From assembly GCF_014203805.1 (NCBI RefSeq), contig NZ_JACHJT010000002.1, positions 62,001 through 126,000 of the forward strand: DNA of 64,000 bases. Direction: 5' to 3'. This stretch comes from Lipingzhangella halophila (GTDB lineage Bacteria; Actinomycetota; Actinomycetes; Streptosporangiales; Streptosporangiaceae). How positions within the stretch are numbered: position 1 is the stretch's first letter; every line of letters starts with the position of its first letter. The translations under genes and the position numbers were made by a program. Under the pieces are notes generated by a model. It was not told the origin of the DNA. It did not search any database and saw only the letters and a program-made list of their open reading frames with translations. Of this stretch, positions 25,392 through 34,275 are shown one piece after another.

Positions 25392-25542
25392 ACGAGCACC
25401 GCGCGGACCGCACTGACCGCTCCGCCAGCCCGGAGGAGGCGGTCGGCGCGGCCCCGCCCGCACGGCCGCCTGCGGACGCGTCCGCAAGCTGAACCGGCAA
25501 CCCGTCTCGCTCGTTAGAGTGGATCTCTTTGGAGGTGCCTCG

Positions 25543-25977
25543 ATGGACGCGGAGCACATGCAGATCGGTCGGGTCGCCGAACGCACGGGGCTGTCGCTGC
25601 GGACCATCCGCTACTACGGCGAGGTCGGGCTGGCGGAGCCGTCCGCCCGCTCCCGCGGCGGGTTCCGGCTCTACACCGAGGCCGACGTCGACCGACTGCT
25701 GCTGATCAAGCGGATGAAACCGCTCGACTTCAGCCTGGAGGAGACCCGCGACCTGCTGGAGGCTCTGGACCGGCTGGAGGACCCGACCGCCTCCGACGAG
25801 CAGCGGGACCGGCTGGTGGAACGGTTGGACATGTTCGAGCAGGCCGCCGAGGCCCGATGCCGCGCCCTGCGCGAGCGGTTGGCCATGGCCGAGGAGTTCG
25901 CCGACCGGCTCCGCGCCCAGCACACCAAGCACACAGCACCCCAGTCGCAACAGGTGAGGAACACAAAGCAGCGTTGA
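25543..25977 (+). CDS. MerR-family regulator
   Basis: A 144-residue protein. The MerR winged helix spans residues 5-75: QIGRVAERTGLSLRTIRYYG, EVGLAEPSARSRGGFRLYTE and ADVDRLLLIKRMKPLDFSLE. A coiled coil follows (RLVERLDMFEQAAEARCRAL). It has no metal-binding cysteine pattern, so a small-molecule or redox-independent class is likely. GGAGGTGCCTCG precedes the chosen ATG. The adjacent gene is the minus-strand NAD(P)-binding protein at 26182; a regulatory link is not established. Confidence 0.88.
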   Translation: MDAEHMQIGRVAERTGLSLRTIRYYGEVGLAEPSARSRGGFRLYTEADVDRLLLIKRMKPLDFSLEETRDLLEALDRLEDPTASDEQRDRLVERLDMFEQAAEARCRALRERLAMAEEFADRLRAQHTKHTAPQSQQVRNTKQR

Positions 25978-26181
25978 GTACGACGGCCGCAGACAGCGAA
26001 AGCGGGACCAAGCCGTTCGTTTTATCGTCTCCCGGGCGTGTATGACGACATCATGGCGGTGTGGGTTACGCGGTGAGCGTGGAGACAGCCATCCCCGACG
26101 GCGGCGCGCAACTGGATCCGTTGCAGCGTGAAGGCGCCCTCCGGGTTTTCGGACAGAACCTTACCGGAAGGCGACAGGGCC

Positions 26182-27027
26182 TTACCGGAAGGCTTCGACG
26201 TTTCGGCCGGCCCACTTGGTGAAGGAGTGGGGCGCGCGGCCGAGCACTCGCTCGACGTCCGGGCTGAGCTGCAGCTCGGCGGCGTTGGGCTCGCCGAGGA
26301 CGGCCAGCGTGGTCTCCACGACCGGCTCCGGCATGAACGCGGCCATCCGTGCGTGCGCCTCGGCTCGGGACAATTCCACGAACCGCACCGGCTCGCCGAG
26401 CGCCGCGCCGATCGCCGCGGCCTGCTGCCTGGGGGTGACGGCCGCCGGCCCGTTCAACTCGTAGACATGACCCGCGTGTTCGTCCTTGCGCAGGGCCACG
26501 GCCGCGACCTCCGCAATGTCCGCCGGATCGATCACCGGGAGCCCGACGTCACCGAACGGTGCGGCCACGAACCGCTCGGCGCGTATGGACTCCGCCCAGG
26601 CGTAGGCGTTGGATGCGAAGCCGCCCGGCCGCAGTATCGTCCAGGCCAGACCCGACTCGCGCACCGCTCCCTCGATCGCCCGCCCGATGCCTCCGTGCGA
26701 AGGCGACTCCGGCCTGGTCACCACGCCCTGTGAGGAGAGCAGCACCACCTGCCGGACCCCAGCGCCCGCGGCCACGTCCAAGATCGCCCGCGGGTCGAAC
26801 CCAAAGCCGCCCGCGCCGCCGTCGTGCAGGAATAATGCCTCGGCACCGTCGAGGGCGGGACGCAGGGTTTCCGGCGCGCCGAGGTCAGCGCGCAGGTGTT
26901 TGATCCCGCTCGGCGGGTCGACCGGGGCGACGCCCCTCGACACCGCCCTCACCGGTTTCCCGGCTTCCGCCAGGGCCTGCACCAGCGGCCGCCCGACATT
27001 CCCGGTGGCACCCGTCACCACGATCAT
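26182..27027 (-). CDS. NmrA-like NAD(P)-binding oxidoreductase
   Basis: A 281-residue atypical short-chain dehydrogenase. The N-terminal nucleotide-binding motif is VVTGATGNVGRPLVQALAEA. LFLHDGGAGGFGFD, VRQVVLLSSQGVV and GLAWTILRPGGFASNAYAWA follow the NmrA/SDRa5 pattern, without the classical YxxxK. It may be a redox sensor or quinone reductase-like enzyme. ATG 27027 opens the Rossmann fold; the longer frame to 27195 is not conserved. A 14-bp copy of its 3' end lies just past its stop (26159-26172). Confidence 0.85.
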   Translation of the reverse strand: MIVVTGATGNVGRPLVQALAEAGKPVRAVSRGVAPVDPPSGIKHLRADLGAPETLRPALDGAEALFLHDGGAGGFGFDPRAILDVAAGAGVRQVVLLSSQGVVTRPESPSHGGIGRAIEGAVRESGLAWTILRPGGFASNAYAWAESIRAERFVAAPFGDVGLPVIDPADIAEVAAVALRKDEHAGHVYELNGPAAVTPRQQAAAIGAALGEPVRFVELSRAEAHARMAAFMPEPVVETTLAVLGEPNAAELQLSPDVERVLGRAPHSFTKWAGRNVEAFR

Positions 27028-27088
27028 GATCAGTTCCCATCTCTTGTGGTTTCTCGCGATGACGGCGACGCTAACAGCACAGGTATAG

Positions 27089-27115
27089 TAGGTACCTAGA
27101 AGATAGTAACTATCT
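27089..27115. promoter_or_regulatory. Two palindromes upstream of the NmrA-like gene
   Basis: TAGGTACCTA (27089-27098) is a perfect palindrome, followed by AGATAGT-a-ACTATCT (27101-27115). Both sit in an AT-rich patch about 62 bp before the start and look like a regulator site (for example HxlR or TetR). No cognate regulator is adjacent. Confidence 0.45.
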
Positions 27116-27811
27116 AAAAGGGTGTCCCCATGGCGGCGGAGCGGCGTCGCCGTAGGCGGTAGGCCAGGTCGGTCCAGATGCCGGGACGAGCGCACCGTGG
27201 AGGCCAGCCACGGGATGTGCCGCGTATGCCGCGGGTCTTGAGGTGCCAGAACGCGCCCGGGCGGCGAACGGCCGTCGTGCCAGTGCTCCCCGGTCGGGCG
27301 GAGCAGCGGTAGGCGCTCGGGGCCGTCTCCGCGGCCCGGTTTCCCACCCGCCCCGGTGCCAGCACCCGAAAGCCGCGCCCGCGGGAACCGCGTTCCACCT
27401 CGTGTCCACCCGCTCCCGTCCGCTGTTCACGCGAGCGGTCCGAGGCGGCCTTCTCCCGCGGCCACCATCGGCAGCCGTGTCCGACCGGCGGGGATGTGGG
27501 CAGGCTCTCGTACGCGAAGAGTGATCACGACCTTCACGTAACTGTAGGCTTATCGTGCGTCGAGCCCATTGCGGCTTGCGCCCCTCTTCGCCTCGATATC
27601 CCTGTCCTGTGGCGCTTTGCTGCCGCGGGCCCGCGGCAATGGTGCCGCTGACGAGGAGCGGCCCGCATTCCTGTGCGGCCCCCGGGGAGTCGAGGAGCCG
27701 ATCCCGATCCATCGGCATCCGCCCATCGCGCGCCGCGGCGTGTCCGGGACGGGGGCACAGCGCCTCCGCCTAGTCACGCTTCGCGTACGCGCCCAGCACA
27801 AGATTGGCTTC
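27116..27811. other. 696-bp stretch without a convincing gene
   Basis: Open frames on both strands here are arginine/proline-rich shadows without recognisable motifs. A perfect 16-bp palindrome GCCGCGGGCCCGCGGC lies at 27622-27637. The region probably includes the SulP promoter; no other element was seen. Confidence 0.4.
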
Positions 27812-29302
27812 ATGTCCGCTCAGCAGACCACCCGCAGACGCCGTGCGCTTCCGTCCCTGTCCGTACCGATGCTGCGAACCGAGATGCTGGCCGGCCTCGT
27901 CGTCGCGCTCGCGCTCATCCCCGAGGCGATCTCCTTCTCGATCCTCGCCGGCGTCGATCCCCGCGTCGGGCTGTTCGCCTCATTCACGATGGCGGTCTCC
28001 ATCGCCTTCCTCGGCGGGCGCCCGGCCATGATCTCGGCGGCGACCGGGGCAATGGCGCTGGTCGTGGCACCGCTGGCGCACGAGCACGGTGTGGACTACC
28101 TGCTGGCCGCGACGATCCTGGCCGGGGTCTTCCAGGTGGCCCTGGGGCTGCTGGGGGTGGCCAAGCTGATGCGGTTCGTGCCGCCCAGCGTCATGACCGG
28201 GTTCGTCAACGCCCTGGCCATCCTCATCTTCCTGGCGCAGGTGCCGCACTTCGCCGGTGAGGGCTGGCCGGTCTACGCCCTCATCGCGGGCGGACTGGCG
28301 ATCATCTTCCTGCTGCCGCGGCTGACCACGGCGGTGCCGGCACCGCTGGTGGCCATCGTCGTGCTCACCGGCATCGCCGTTGTCTCGGGGGCCAAGGTGC
28401 CCACTGTCGGCGACATGGGCGAGCTGCCCTCCAGCTTCCCCATCCCCTTCCTGCCCGACGTCCCGCTGACCATGGAGACGCTGCGCACCATCGCCCCCTA
28501 CTCCCTGACCCTCGCACTGGTGGGGCTGATGGAGTCGCTGATGACCGCCAAGCTGGTCGACGACATCACCGAGACCCGCTCGGCCAAGGGCCGCGAGGCC
28601 CGCGGCCAGGGCTGGGCCAACGTCGTCACCGGCCTGTTCGGCGGCATGGCCTCCTGCGCCATGATCGGCCAGACCATGATCAACGTGCGCTCGGGCGCCC
28701 GCACCCGGCTGTCCACGTTCCTGGCCGGAGTGTTCCTGCTGGTCCTGGTGGTGGTACTGGGTGACATCGTCGCCGTGATCCCCATGGCCGCCCTGGTCGC
28801 GGTGATGGTGTTCGTGGCGATCGCCACCATGGACTGGCACAGCATCGCGCCCACCACGCTGCGGCGCATGCCCTGGACCGAGACGGCGGTCATGGTGGTC
28901 ACCGTCGCGGTGGTGGTGGCCACGCACAACCTCGCGATCGGCGTGATCGTCGGAGTGCTCACCTCAACAGTCGTCTTCGCTCGCGGCGTGGCCGACCTCT
29001 CCGGGGTGACCAGTGTGCTCGACCCCGAGGGCGGGGTGCGGGTCTACTCCGTGCGCGGCGACCTCTTCTTCGCCTCCAGCAACGAACTGACCGCCGAGTT
29101 CAGCTACGGCGAGAAGGGAGTCGACAAGGTGGTCATCGACCTCTCGCGCGCCCACATGTGGGACTCCTCGGCGGTGGCGGCGCTGGACCACGCGGTCGAC
29201 AAGTTCGCCAAGCACGGCATCACGGCCGAGATCACCGGCCTGAACGTCCCCAGCGAGGAGCTGCACAAGGACCTCTCGGGCACCCTCAACACCGTCCACT
29301 GA
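27812..29302 (+). CDS. SulP/SLC26-family anion transporter with STAS domain
   Basis: A 496-residue membrane protein. The sulfate transporter core shows LRTEMLAGLVVALALIPEAI, SFSILAGVDPRVGLFASFTM, GRPAMISAATGAMALVVAPL and the Q/T-rich segment ASCAMIGQTMINVRSGARTR. About 10-12 hydrophobic segments precede a cytoplasmic STAS domain (last ~100 residues; VYSVRGDLFFASSNELTAEF, VVIDLSRAHMWDSSAVAALD). It imports sulfate, bicarbonate or another anion. No ribosome-binding site stands out before ATG 27812. It is monocistronic, with a strong terminator. Confidence 0.9.
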   Translation: MSAQQTTRRRRALPSLSVPMLRTEMLAGLVVALALIPEAISFSILAGVDPRVGLFASFTMAVSIAFLGGRPAMISAATGAMALVVAPLAHEHGVDYLLAATILAGVFQVALGLLGVAKLMRFVPPSVMTGFVNALAILIFLAQVPHFAGEGWPVYALIAGGLAIIFLLPRLTTAVPAPLVAIVVLTGIAVVSGAKVPTVGDMGELPSSFPIPFLPDVPLTMETLRTIAPYSLTLALVGLMESLMTAKLVDDITETRSAKGREARGQGWANVVTGLFGGMASCAMIGQTMINVRSGARTRLSTFLAGVFLLVLVVVLGDIVAVIPMAALVAVMVFVAIATMDWHSIAPTTLRRMPWTETAVMVVTVAVVVATHNLAIGVIVGVLTSTVVFARGVADLSGVTSVLDPEGGVRVYSVRGDLFFASSNELTAEFSYGEKGVDKVVIDLSRAHMWDSSAVAALDHAVDKFAKHGITAEITGLNVPSEELHKDLSGTLNTVH

Positions 29303-29312
29303 GTCTTCTTCG

Positions 29313-29344
29313 CCGGTTCCGGCGGCCGCGGCCGCCGGAACCGG
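29313..29344. terminator. Perfect 32-nt palindrome between convergent genes
   Basis: CCGGTTCCGGCGGCCG (29313-29328) is followed directly by its reverse complement (29329-29344). It is ten bases past the SulP stop and near the stop of the convergent zinc-ribbon gene, so it can serve both. Confidence 0.75.
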
Positions 29345-29359
29345 GCGTCCGTCTCCGCC

Positions 29360-29731
29360 TCAGCGCGGAAGGATCAGCGTGTTTGCCGCGTCGTCGCCGT
29401 CGTCGCGGCGCTTGCGCACAGCCGCGGGCTTGTACTGCCCCGGCACGGGTTTCTTTTGGTTGGCGCGGGCGAGCATGTCCGCGTCGCACGCTGCGCAGAG
29501 GGGGACCCAGTGCAGACCCACGATCGAGAGCTGCGTGCCCCGGGAGTACTGGGTGAGCGCCTGCGGGCGCGGGTGAATGTCGGTGCCCCCGCAGGTCGCG
29601 CAGGTGTAGGGGATATCGCGCGGCCACTGCGCGTGGCAGGAACCGCACGTGACCACGATGCCCGCGTCGCTGCGCCGCCCTTCGAGGTTCTCGGCTTCTC
29701 CGCAGGAGGGGCACGTCATCTGGCGGGGCAT
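29360..29731 (-). CDS. Zinc-ribbon protein with four CxxC pairs
   Basis: A 123-residue protein with CPSC (residue 7), CGSC, CATC and CAAC knuckles: QMTCPSCGEAENLEGRRSDA, VTCGSCHAQWPRDIPYTCAT and LHWVPLCAACDADMLARANQ. The spacing suggests two zinc ribbons. The C-terminus is basic (KRRDDGDDAANTLILPR). It starts after AGGAGAGTTGCT. Likely nucleic-acid or protein binding; no family assigned. Confidence 0.75.
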   Translation of the reverse strand: MPRQMTCPSCGEAENLEGRRSDAGIVVTCGSCHAQWPRDIPYTCATCGGTDIHPRPQALTQYSRGTQLSIVGLHWVPLCAACDADMLARANQKKPVPGQYKPAAVRKRRDDGDDAANTLILPR

Positions 29732-30220
29732 AGCAACTCTCCTCCCGCGGCGATGTCGGGGACGACCTCACCGCCACATCAGCGATCTCGCCTCTCCCCT
29801 AAGAGCCAAGCGTGAACTCCCGGCACGTGCCGCAGAGCGCCGGAGCCCTAAGGCTTCAGTTACGTAAGGGTAGCGTTGCGCCGCGGTCCCGCGCCCGGAC
29901 ATCCGTTCCGGCGCAGAGCACGCCAACCGTCTCGTCCGTTTCGACCACCCCGCACCGTGCACAACATTTCCTTTGCGTTAGAATAGGTTTTGGTGTGGCT
30001 GGTGATCAGGTTTCAGCTCTCACTTCTCACTCCGACTGTGTGCTCCGGTCCGACCGGTCGAGCAGCGGCCTTGGGGCTACTCGGCTCCCGCGGAGCGCGG
30101 CGACTCTGCTCCCCTCGTGCCTGCCCGCCCATCTCCCACGAACCGGAGCTGCCCGAGGCCCCGCCGGGACCGTTCCACTGCCCACGGCCTTGCGGCCGGC
30201 TGACCAGCTACGGAGGATGT
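29732..30220. other. 489-bp intergenic stretch
   Basis: No conserved coding pattern. An AT-richer patch at about 29955-30000 contains TAGAAT (29979-29984), a plausible -10 element for the downstream DUF2795-like gene. The long plus frame through here (29812-30477) is an arginine/proline-rich shadow. Confidence 0.4.
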
Positions 30221-30427
30221 ATGGACGTCACACGCCTGGAGATCGCCGAGTGCCTGGAAACCACATTCGGCGAAGGGCCGCGCCGGCGCGGGGAGCTCAT
30301 CACCGCGGCCGAGCTGGGGGGAGCGCGGCAGGAGGTGCTCTCCACACTGGACCGCCTTCCCGAGGGACCTTTCTCGACGCTGCGCAGCCTGTGGGGACAC
30401 CTGCCGGAGGTGCCCCGCAGCGCATGA
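30221..30427 (+). CDS. Small DUF2795-like protein
   Basis: A 68-residue protein starting at ATG 30221, after CGGAGGATGT, a very good ribosome-binding site. The sequence MDVTRLEIAECLETTFGEGP … LITAAELGGARQEVLSTLDR, LPEGPFSTLRSLWGHLPEVP matches the small helical DUF2795 proteins of actinomycetes. It is related in fold, not closely in sequence, to the protein at 18582-18839. Function unknown. Confidence 0.65.
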   Translation: MDVTRLEIAECLETTFGEGPRRRGELITAAELGGARQEVLSTLDRLPEGPFSTLRSLWGHLPEVPRSA

Positions 30428-30738
30428 GTTCCGGGCGGCCAGCCCTGGCCTTCAGCCCTTTCGGAGCCCGGCCCTAGAGCGGGCACTGCCGCGCTCGTCC
30501 GCCGCGGACGCGTTGGCGACCTCGGACCCCGCAGCGGGGCGGGGAGGTCGAGCCGAGCGAACCGGAACCGGTTAATCCGGTCGGACCGGCTCTGCGCCGG
30601 TCGCCCTGCGGCGGCCGGTCGCAGGCGCCCCGCCGAGTACGGCCTTCATCTACCTACCGTGCGGGGCGCTGCGGCGCGGGCAGGCGTTTCCGGGTTTCGG
30701 GCGCCCTGCTCAGGCGCTACGAACACGAGCGCAAGCCG
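30428..30738. other. 311-bp intergenic stretch
   Basis: Very GC-rich sequence with several short CCGG-centred inverted repeats (for example around 30555-30590), possibly terminators between the convergent DUF2795-like and TetR genes. Nothing else was seen. Confidence 0.35.
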
Positions 30739-31389
30739 TCATTCACCGGACGGCGGCGCGGCCAGCGCGAGTGTTCCCGGGATCGCGTCGAAGGCTTCCT
30801 CCACATGCGTGACCAGCGCCGCGCGACCTTCCGGTTCGCTGCGGTGGCGGTTGCCGCGAACCCAGTTCTTCGCCCCGCAGCGCCAGGCGCTAAGCGCGAA
30901 CTCGCAGGCCAGCCGCAGCCGCACGTCTTCCCGGCCGTCGATACCGAGCCTGGCCTCAACCTCCCCGGCCAGCTCCTCCTGTACCCGGATGGTGGTCAGC
31001 GCGCTGTACTCGCGCAGCTCGGGGGTTCGGGCGGCCAGCCCGCGGGCGGCGATGAACCGGCGCTCCCAGTCAGCGTCCATGGCCACCAGCGCGTCGACCA
31101 GGGCACCCCGCAGCCCGTCCAGGACCGTGCCGGTGAACTCGTGGTCGGAGATCCGGGCGAGGTAGGCGCTCCACAGCTCGTCCTCAGCCGCCATGGCGAC
31201 GGCCTCCTTGGAGGAGAAATACCGGAAGAACGTCCGCATCGACACCTCGGCCTCGTCGACCAGGCGTTCCAGGGTTGTCTGGTGGAAACCGTGCTCAGCG
31301 AACAGCCGCAGCGCCGTCTCGGTCAGCGCGCTGCGGACTCGGCGCTTCTTGCGCTCGCGCAGCGGGAGCGCGCGTTCCGCGGATGCCAT
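30739..31389 (-). CDS. TetR/AcrR-family regulator
   Basis: A 216-residue protein. The helix-turn-helix spans residues 12-58: RKKRRVRSALTETALRLFAE, HGFHQTTLERLVDEAEVSMR and TFFRYFSSKEAVAMAAEDEL. The last part (ACEFALSAWRCGAKNWVRG) belongs to the MftR-like C-terminal type. A Met at 31389 fits GGTGG spacing better than the one at 31395. It is divergent from the MFS gene at 31471, which it probably represses, as is common for drug-efflux pairs. Confidence 0.87.
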   Translation of the reverse strand: MASAERALPLRERKKRRVRSALTETALRLFAEHGFHQTTLERLVDEAEVSMRTFFRYFSSKEAVAMAAEDELWSAYLARISDHEFTGTVLDGLRGALVDALVAMDADWERRFIAARGLAARTPELREYSALTTIRVQEELAGEVEARLGIDGREDVRLRLACEFALSAWRCGAKNWVRGNRHRSEPEGRAALVTHVEEAFDAIPGTLALAAPPSGE

Positions 31390-31414
31390 CTCCATCCACC
31401 CGATCCTACCAAGA

Positions 31415-31480
31415 TGCCAGTCACAATAAAATACTTGTCATAAGCTTTCGCCAATCATAGTTTAGTGCTCATGACTGGCA
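31415..31480. promoter_or_regulatory. TetR-MFS divergent promoter region with inverted repeat
   Basis: The gap is AT-rich. TGCCAGTCA (31415-31423) and TGACTGGCA (31472-31480) form a 9-bp inverted repeat 48 bp apart, the right arm lying on the MFS start codon. Between them, ATACTTGTCATAAG is a second operator candidate. Confidence 0.35.
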
Positions 31481-32682
31481 CATTTTGGCACCGCCACCTC
31501 GCACTGTGGGTGCTCCTACTCGCCTCGACCCTGGGTGTGATGGCGGGCGCCACCGTCGCCCCGGTCCTGGCCCTCATCCAGAACGACCTGGGCGTCTCGG
31601 GCACGGCCGCCGGGTTCATCATCACCACGCACGGTTTGACCATCGCGATCACCAGTCCCCTCGTCGGGCGCGCGATCGACCGGTGGGGCGTGCGCGTCCC
31701 GCTCGGCGCCGGCCTGGTGCTCTACGGCCTCGGGGGCGGCGCGGGCCTGGTCGCCCCGGACTATCCGAGCCTTATCGCCAGCCGGTTCGCACTGGGGCTG
31801 GGCGCCTCCGTGGTGTTCACCGGCACCACCGTCGCGCTGCTCGCCCTCTACCAGGGACCGATGCGCGACCGGGTCATGGGCTGGCGCACCACGGCCACAA
31901 CCGCCGGCGGCGTCCTGTGGCCGCTACTGGCCGGCGTCCTGGGCGGGGTGTCCTGGCACGCCGCGTTCGGGATCTACCTGGTCGGCGTCCCGCTGGGGGT
32001 GGCGGCGCTGCTCACCCTGCCCAAAGGAGCCTCCTCCGGCTCCGACTCCGGTAAGACGTCCGGCAGCCTGCTCGGCCTGCTGCGCACCAGCCCCGTCCTG
32101 ATCGGGTTGGCCGGCATCATGCTGGCCAGCGGCGCGATGATGTACGTCCCCGCCGTGTTCCTGCCCAAGCGGCTGGAGGAGATCGGGATCACCGCCCCCT
32201 TCCTCGTGGCCGTCTACGGCGTGACCCTCGCGGCGGTCACCGCCAGCATGGTCGGACTGGTCTACGCCCGGGTGCGCGCCCGGCTCAGCCACGCCGCGAT
32301 CCTCCGCCTCGCGGCCGCATCATGGGGGGTCGCCTTCCTGATCTACGGCACCGTGAACCATCCGGTCCCATTGCTGCTGGCCCCGGCACTGGCCGGGGTG
32401 GGCAACGCGCTGGCCATGCCCGCGCTGACCGTGCTGATCGCCGACCACGCCCCCGTCGCGCTGCGCGGGCGCGCCACCTCTCTCCAAGGCACCGCGATGT
32501 TCACCGGCCAGTTCGTCTCCCCGCTGCTGGTCGGCCCGCTCGTCGCCGCGACCTCCTACACAACGGGCTTCCTGGCCGCAGGCGGCGTTGCCGCGGCCGT
32601 CCTGGCCGCCACCGTCTTCACCCGCGTCGCCGCCGAACCCGCTCCCGCCGAACCGGCCGACCTCTCCCCCGCGCCGCGCTAG
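31471..32682 (+). CDS. MFS transporter (CynX/drug-efflux type)
   Basis: A 403-residue membrane protein with about twelve hydrophobic helices: HLALWVLLLASTLGVMAGAT at the start, motif A-like SPLVGRAIDRWGVRVPLGAG after helix 2, and LRGRATSLQGTAMFTGQFVS in the second half. The ATG at 31471 has no ribosome-binding site; a GTG six bases upstream is possible. Divergence from a TetR regulator suggests an inducible exporter. Confidence 0.85.
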   Translation: MTGTFWHRHLALWVLLLASTLGVMAGATVAPVLALIQNDLGVSGTAAGFIITTHGLTIAITSPLVGRAIDRWGVRVPLGAGLVLYGLGGGAGLVAPDYPSLIASRFALGLGASVVFTGTTVALLALYQGPMRDRVMGWRTTATTAGGVLWPLLAGVLGGVSWHAAFGIYLVGVPLGVAALLTLPKGASSGSDSGKTSGSLLGLLRTSPVLIGLAGIMLASGAMMYVPAVFLPKRLEEIGITAPFLVAVYGVTLAAVTASMVGLVYARVRARLSHAAILRLAAASWGVAFLIYGTVNHPVPLLLAPALAGVGNALAMPALTVLIADHAPVALRGRATSLQGTAMFTGQFVSPLLVGPLVAATSYTTGFLAAGGVAAAVLAATVFTRVAAEPAPAEPADLSPAPR

Positions 32683-32694
32683 ACGCGTGATGTC

Positions 32695-32877
32695 CGAGAA
32701 GGGGGTGCGCACCAGGTGCGTCCTGGCAGCTGTGTCAGGGCGTGGAGCGGTGCCGGCGACGTGGTCAGCGACCGTGTCGGCCCGGCGCAGCAGCGCGGCC
32801 AGGGGCTCGCCGGCCCCTGCTTTGCCGCGGTCGGGAAAGGCGAGCAGCGGGTCGTGGCCGTAGGTCTTCTGCCAGGT
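32695..32877 (-). mobile_element. Remnant of an IS1380-type transposase
   Basis: The minus frame reads TWQKTYGHDPLLAFPDRGKA, GAGEPLAALLRRADTVADHV and a trailing LVRTPFSD. Intact IS1380-family transposases carry K(T/G)YGxHPLLAF…GEPLAxLLRPGNAGSNTAADH. The PGNAGSN part is missing and the frame is short, so only a decayed ~60-codon piece remains. No terminal inverted repeats were found. The assignment is by remembered motif. Confidence 0.5.
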
Positions 32878-32992
32878 GGGGCGTGCTCTCTTTGGCGGGC
32901 TCGCTGAAGAGCGCGGCACCCGCGTGCGGGTGTGCCCTCCGCACGGAGATGCAATACTTTGACTGCACTCCGATGCCGCCGGTGGAGGTCCC

Positions 32993-33412
32993 GTGGGGTT
33001 TCGTAAGGCCGGTGCCTGGCTCGGTCTCGCCGGGGAAGGCGACGACGCTCTCCTGTCCGACAGATATGCCTACGAGGAGACCGCCGCGGAACCGCTCGAC
33101 GACGAAACTCCCAGCGGTCAAGTCGCACGGGGCAACAACTTCCAGATCGCCATGGTGCGGCCGCGCAACTTTCGCGACGCGAACACCGTCGGTGAGTACT
33201 TCCGCCAGGACGTTCCCGTGATCATCAATCTGGAGGACATGGAGGACGGGGACGCCCGCCGCATCATCGATTTCGCCTCCGGGCTCATCCTCGGCCGCCG
33301 CGGCGAGATCGAGCGGCTTTCCCGGCGCATCTTCCTGCTCCTGCCTGCCGACACGACCATTCACATCCCGCAGGAGAAGCTGAGTGAGGAAGGCTTCTTC
33401 AACCAGGCCTGA
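32993..33412 (+). CDS. sepF: SepF-like cell-division protein
   Basis: A 139-residue protein. The N-terminus MGFRKAGAWLGLAGEGDD is the amphipathic membrane-binding helix of SepF. The DUF552 core reads QIAMVRPRNFRDANTVGEYF, RQDVPVIINLEDMEDGDARR and IIDFASGLILGRRGEIERLS. It anchors FtsZ and supports septum formation. GGAGGTCCC precedes the GTG. No ftsZ or division genes flank it, so it is probably a second SepF paralogue outside the dcw cluster, as in many actinomycetes. Confidence 0.88.
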   Translation: MGFRKAGAWLGLAGEGDDALLSDRYAYEETAAEPLDDETPSGQVARGNNFQIAMVRPRNFRDANTVGEYFRQDVPVIINLEDMEDGDARRIIDFASGLILGRRGEIERLSRRIFLLLPADTTIHIPQEKLSEEGFFNQA

Positions 33413-33477
33413 GTTTACTGCCTGCGCAGATTAATAATTGGTTCCTTCCGGACACGCAATCCGGATAGCATGCCCCC

Positions 33478-33951
33478 ATGGAGACCGACGGTCTGCGAGA
33501 CCTTGAGCAGGAAGCGTGGCGAGGGTTCCTGCTCACCCATGAGCGGCTCTGGCGCGCGCTGGAGGCAAGACTCGCTCCCCTGAACGTGAGCATGGCCGAG
33601 TACGACGTGTTGGCCATGCTCGACGCCGCCGGGCCGGACGGCATGCGGATGTCGGATCTCGCCCAGAACCGCCTGATGTCCACCGGTGGGTTCACCCGCC
33701 TCGCCGACCGGCTGGAGAACCGCGGGCTGATCGAGCGGCATCGGTCAGCCGTCGACGGCCGCAGCTTCGACGCGATCCTGACCGGCAACGGAGAGAAGTG
33801 TCTGCACCAGGCGCGGCGCCAGCATTACAGCGATCTGCACACACTCTTCTTCAGCCGGCTTGACGACGAGCACCTCCGCTGGCTCGTCGACATCTGGGCC
33901 CGCCTCGATCCCGCGGCCGAAACAGACGACGGCAACGACGCGGCGTGCTGA
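33478..33951 (+). CDS. MarR-family regulator
   Basis: A 157-residue protein with the winged helix at about residues 45-110: LNVSMAEYDVLAMLDAAGPD, GMRMSDLAQNRLMSTGGFTR, LADRLENRGLIERHRSAVDG and RSFDAILTGNGEKCLHQARR. Helices at both ends dimerise. Upstream TCCGGA direct repeats (about 33456-33473) may be its operator. It is an isolated gene; its target is unknown. Confidence 0.87.
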   Translation: METDGLRDLEQEAWRGFLLTHERLWRALEARLAPLNVSMAEYDVLAMLDAAGPDGMRMSDLAQNRLMSTGGFTRLADRLENRGLIERHRSAVDGRSFDAILTGNGEKCLHQARRQHYSDLHTLFFSRLDDEHLRWLVDIWARLDPAAETDDGNDAAC

Positions 33952-34275
33952 AGCGGAACGGCGCTACTCTCCCGAGAACCCGCTGCGGCCTCGAAGACCG
34001 CCTGCAGCGCCGGTTCAGCGATAGGCACTACCGTCCAGGTTCTGCCTGGTCGGCGACCCACGACAACGTGTGAGCGGGGTCCCGGCCTTCGCGAACCCTC
34101 CCTACATACCGGCTAGCGCCCCGGGCCGCCGGGCCCATGGCACAAAGATCCGGGACCTCGCTCGGTCCTGGAGCGCCTCGGCTGGTGGAGGTGGCCCGCG
34201 GCACCGGTGAAGGGACGCGCTTGCCGTAGAGTAACGGTGCCCCTGACCTCCCCCGGTGCAGAAAGGACGTATGCC
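33952..34275. other. 324-bp intergenic stretch
   Basis: No conserved coding pattern and no repeat of note. It probably holds the promoter of the pentapeptide-repeat gene (TTGCCG…TAGAGT near 34222-34236). Confidence 0.35.

Noticed and set aside
27110-27718. Minus-strand frames between the NmrA-like and SulP genes
   Set aside because: Arg/Pro-rich composition, no ribosome-binding site and no motif; treated as non-coding.
31415-31480. The 9-bp inverted repeat TGCCAGTCA/TGACTGGCA as a certain TetR operator
   Set aside because: The right arm lies on the coding start and the arms are 48 bp apart; kept only as a low-confidence candidate.
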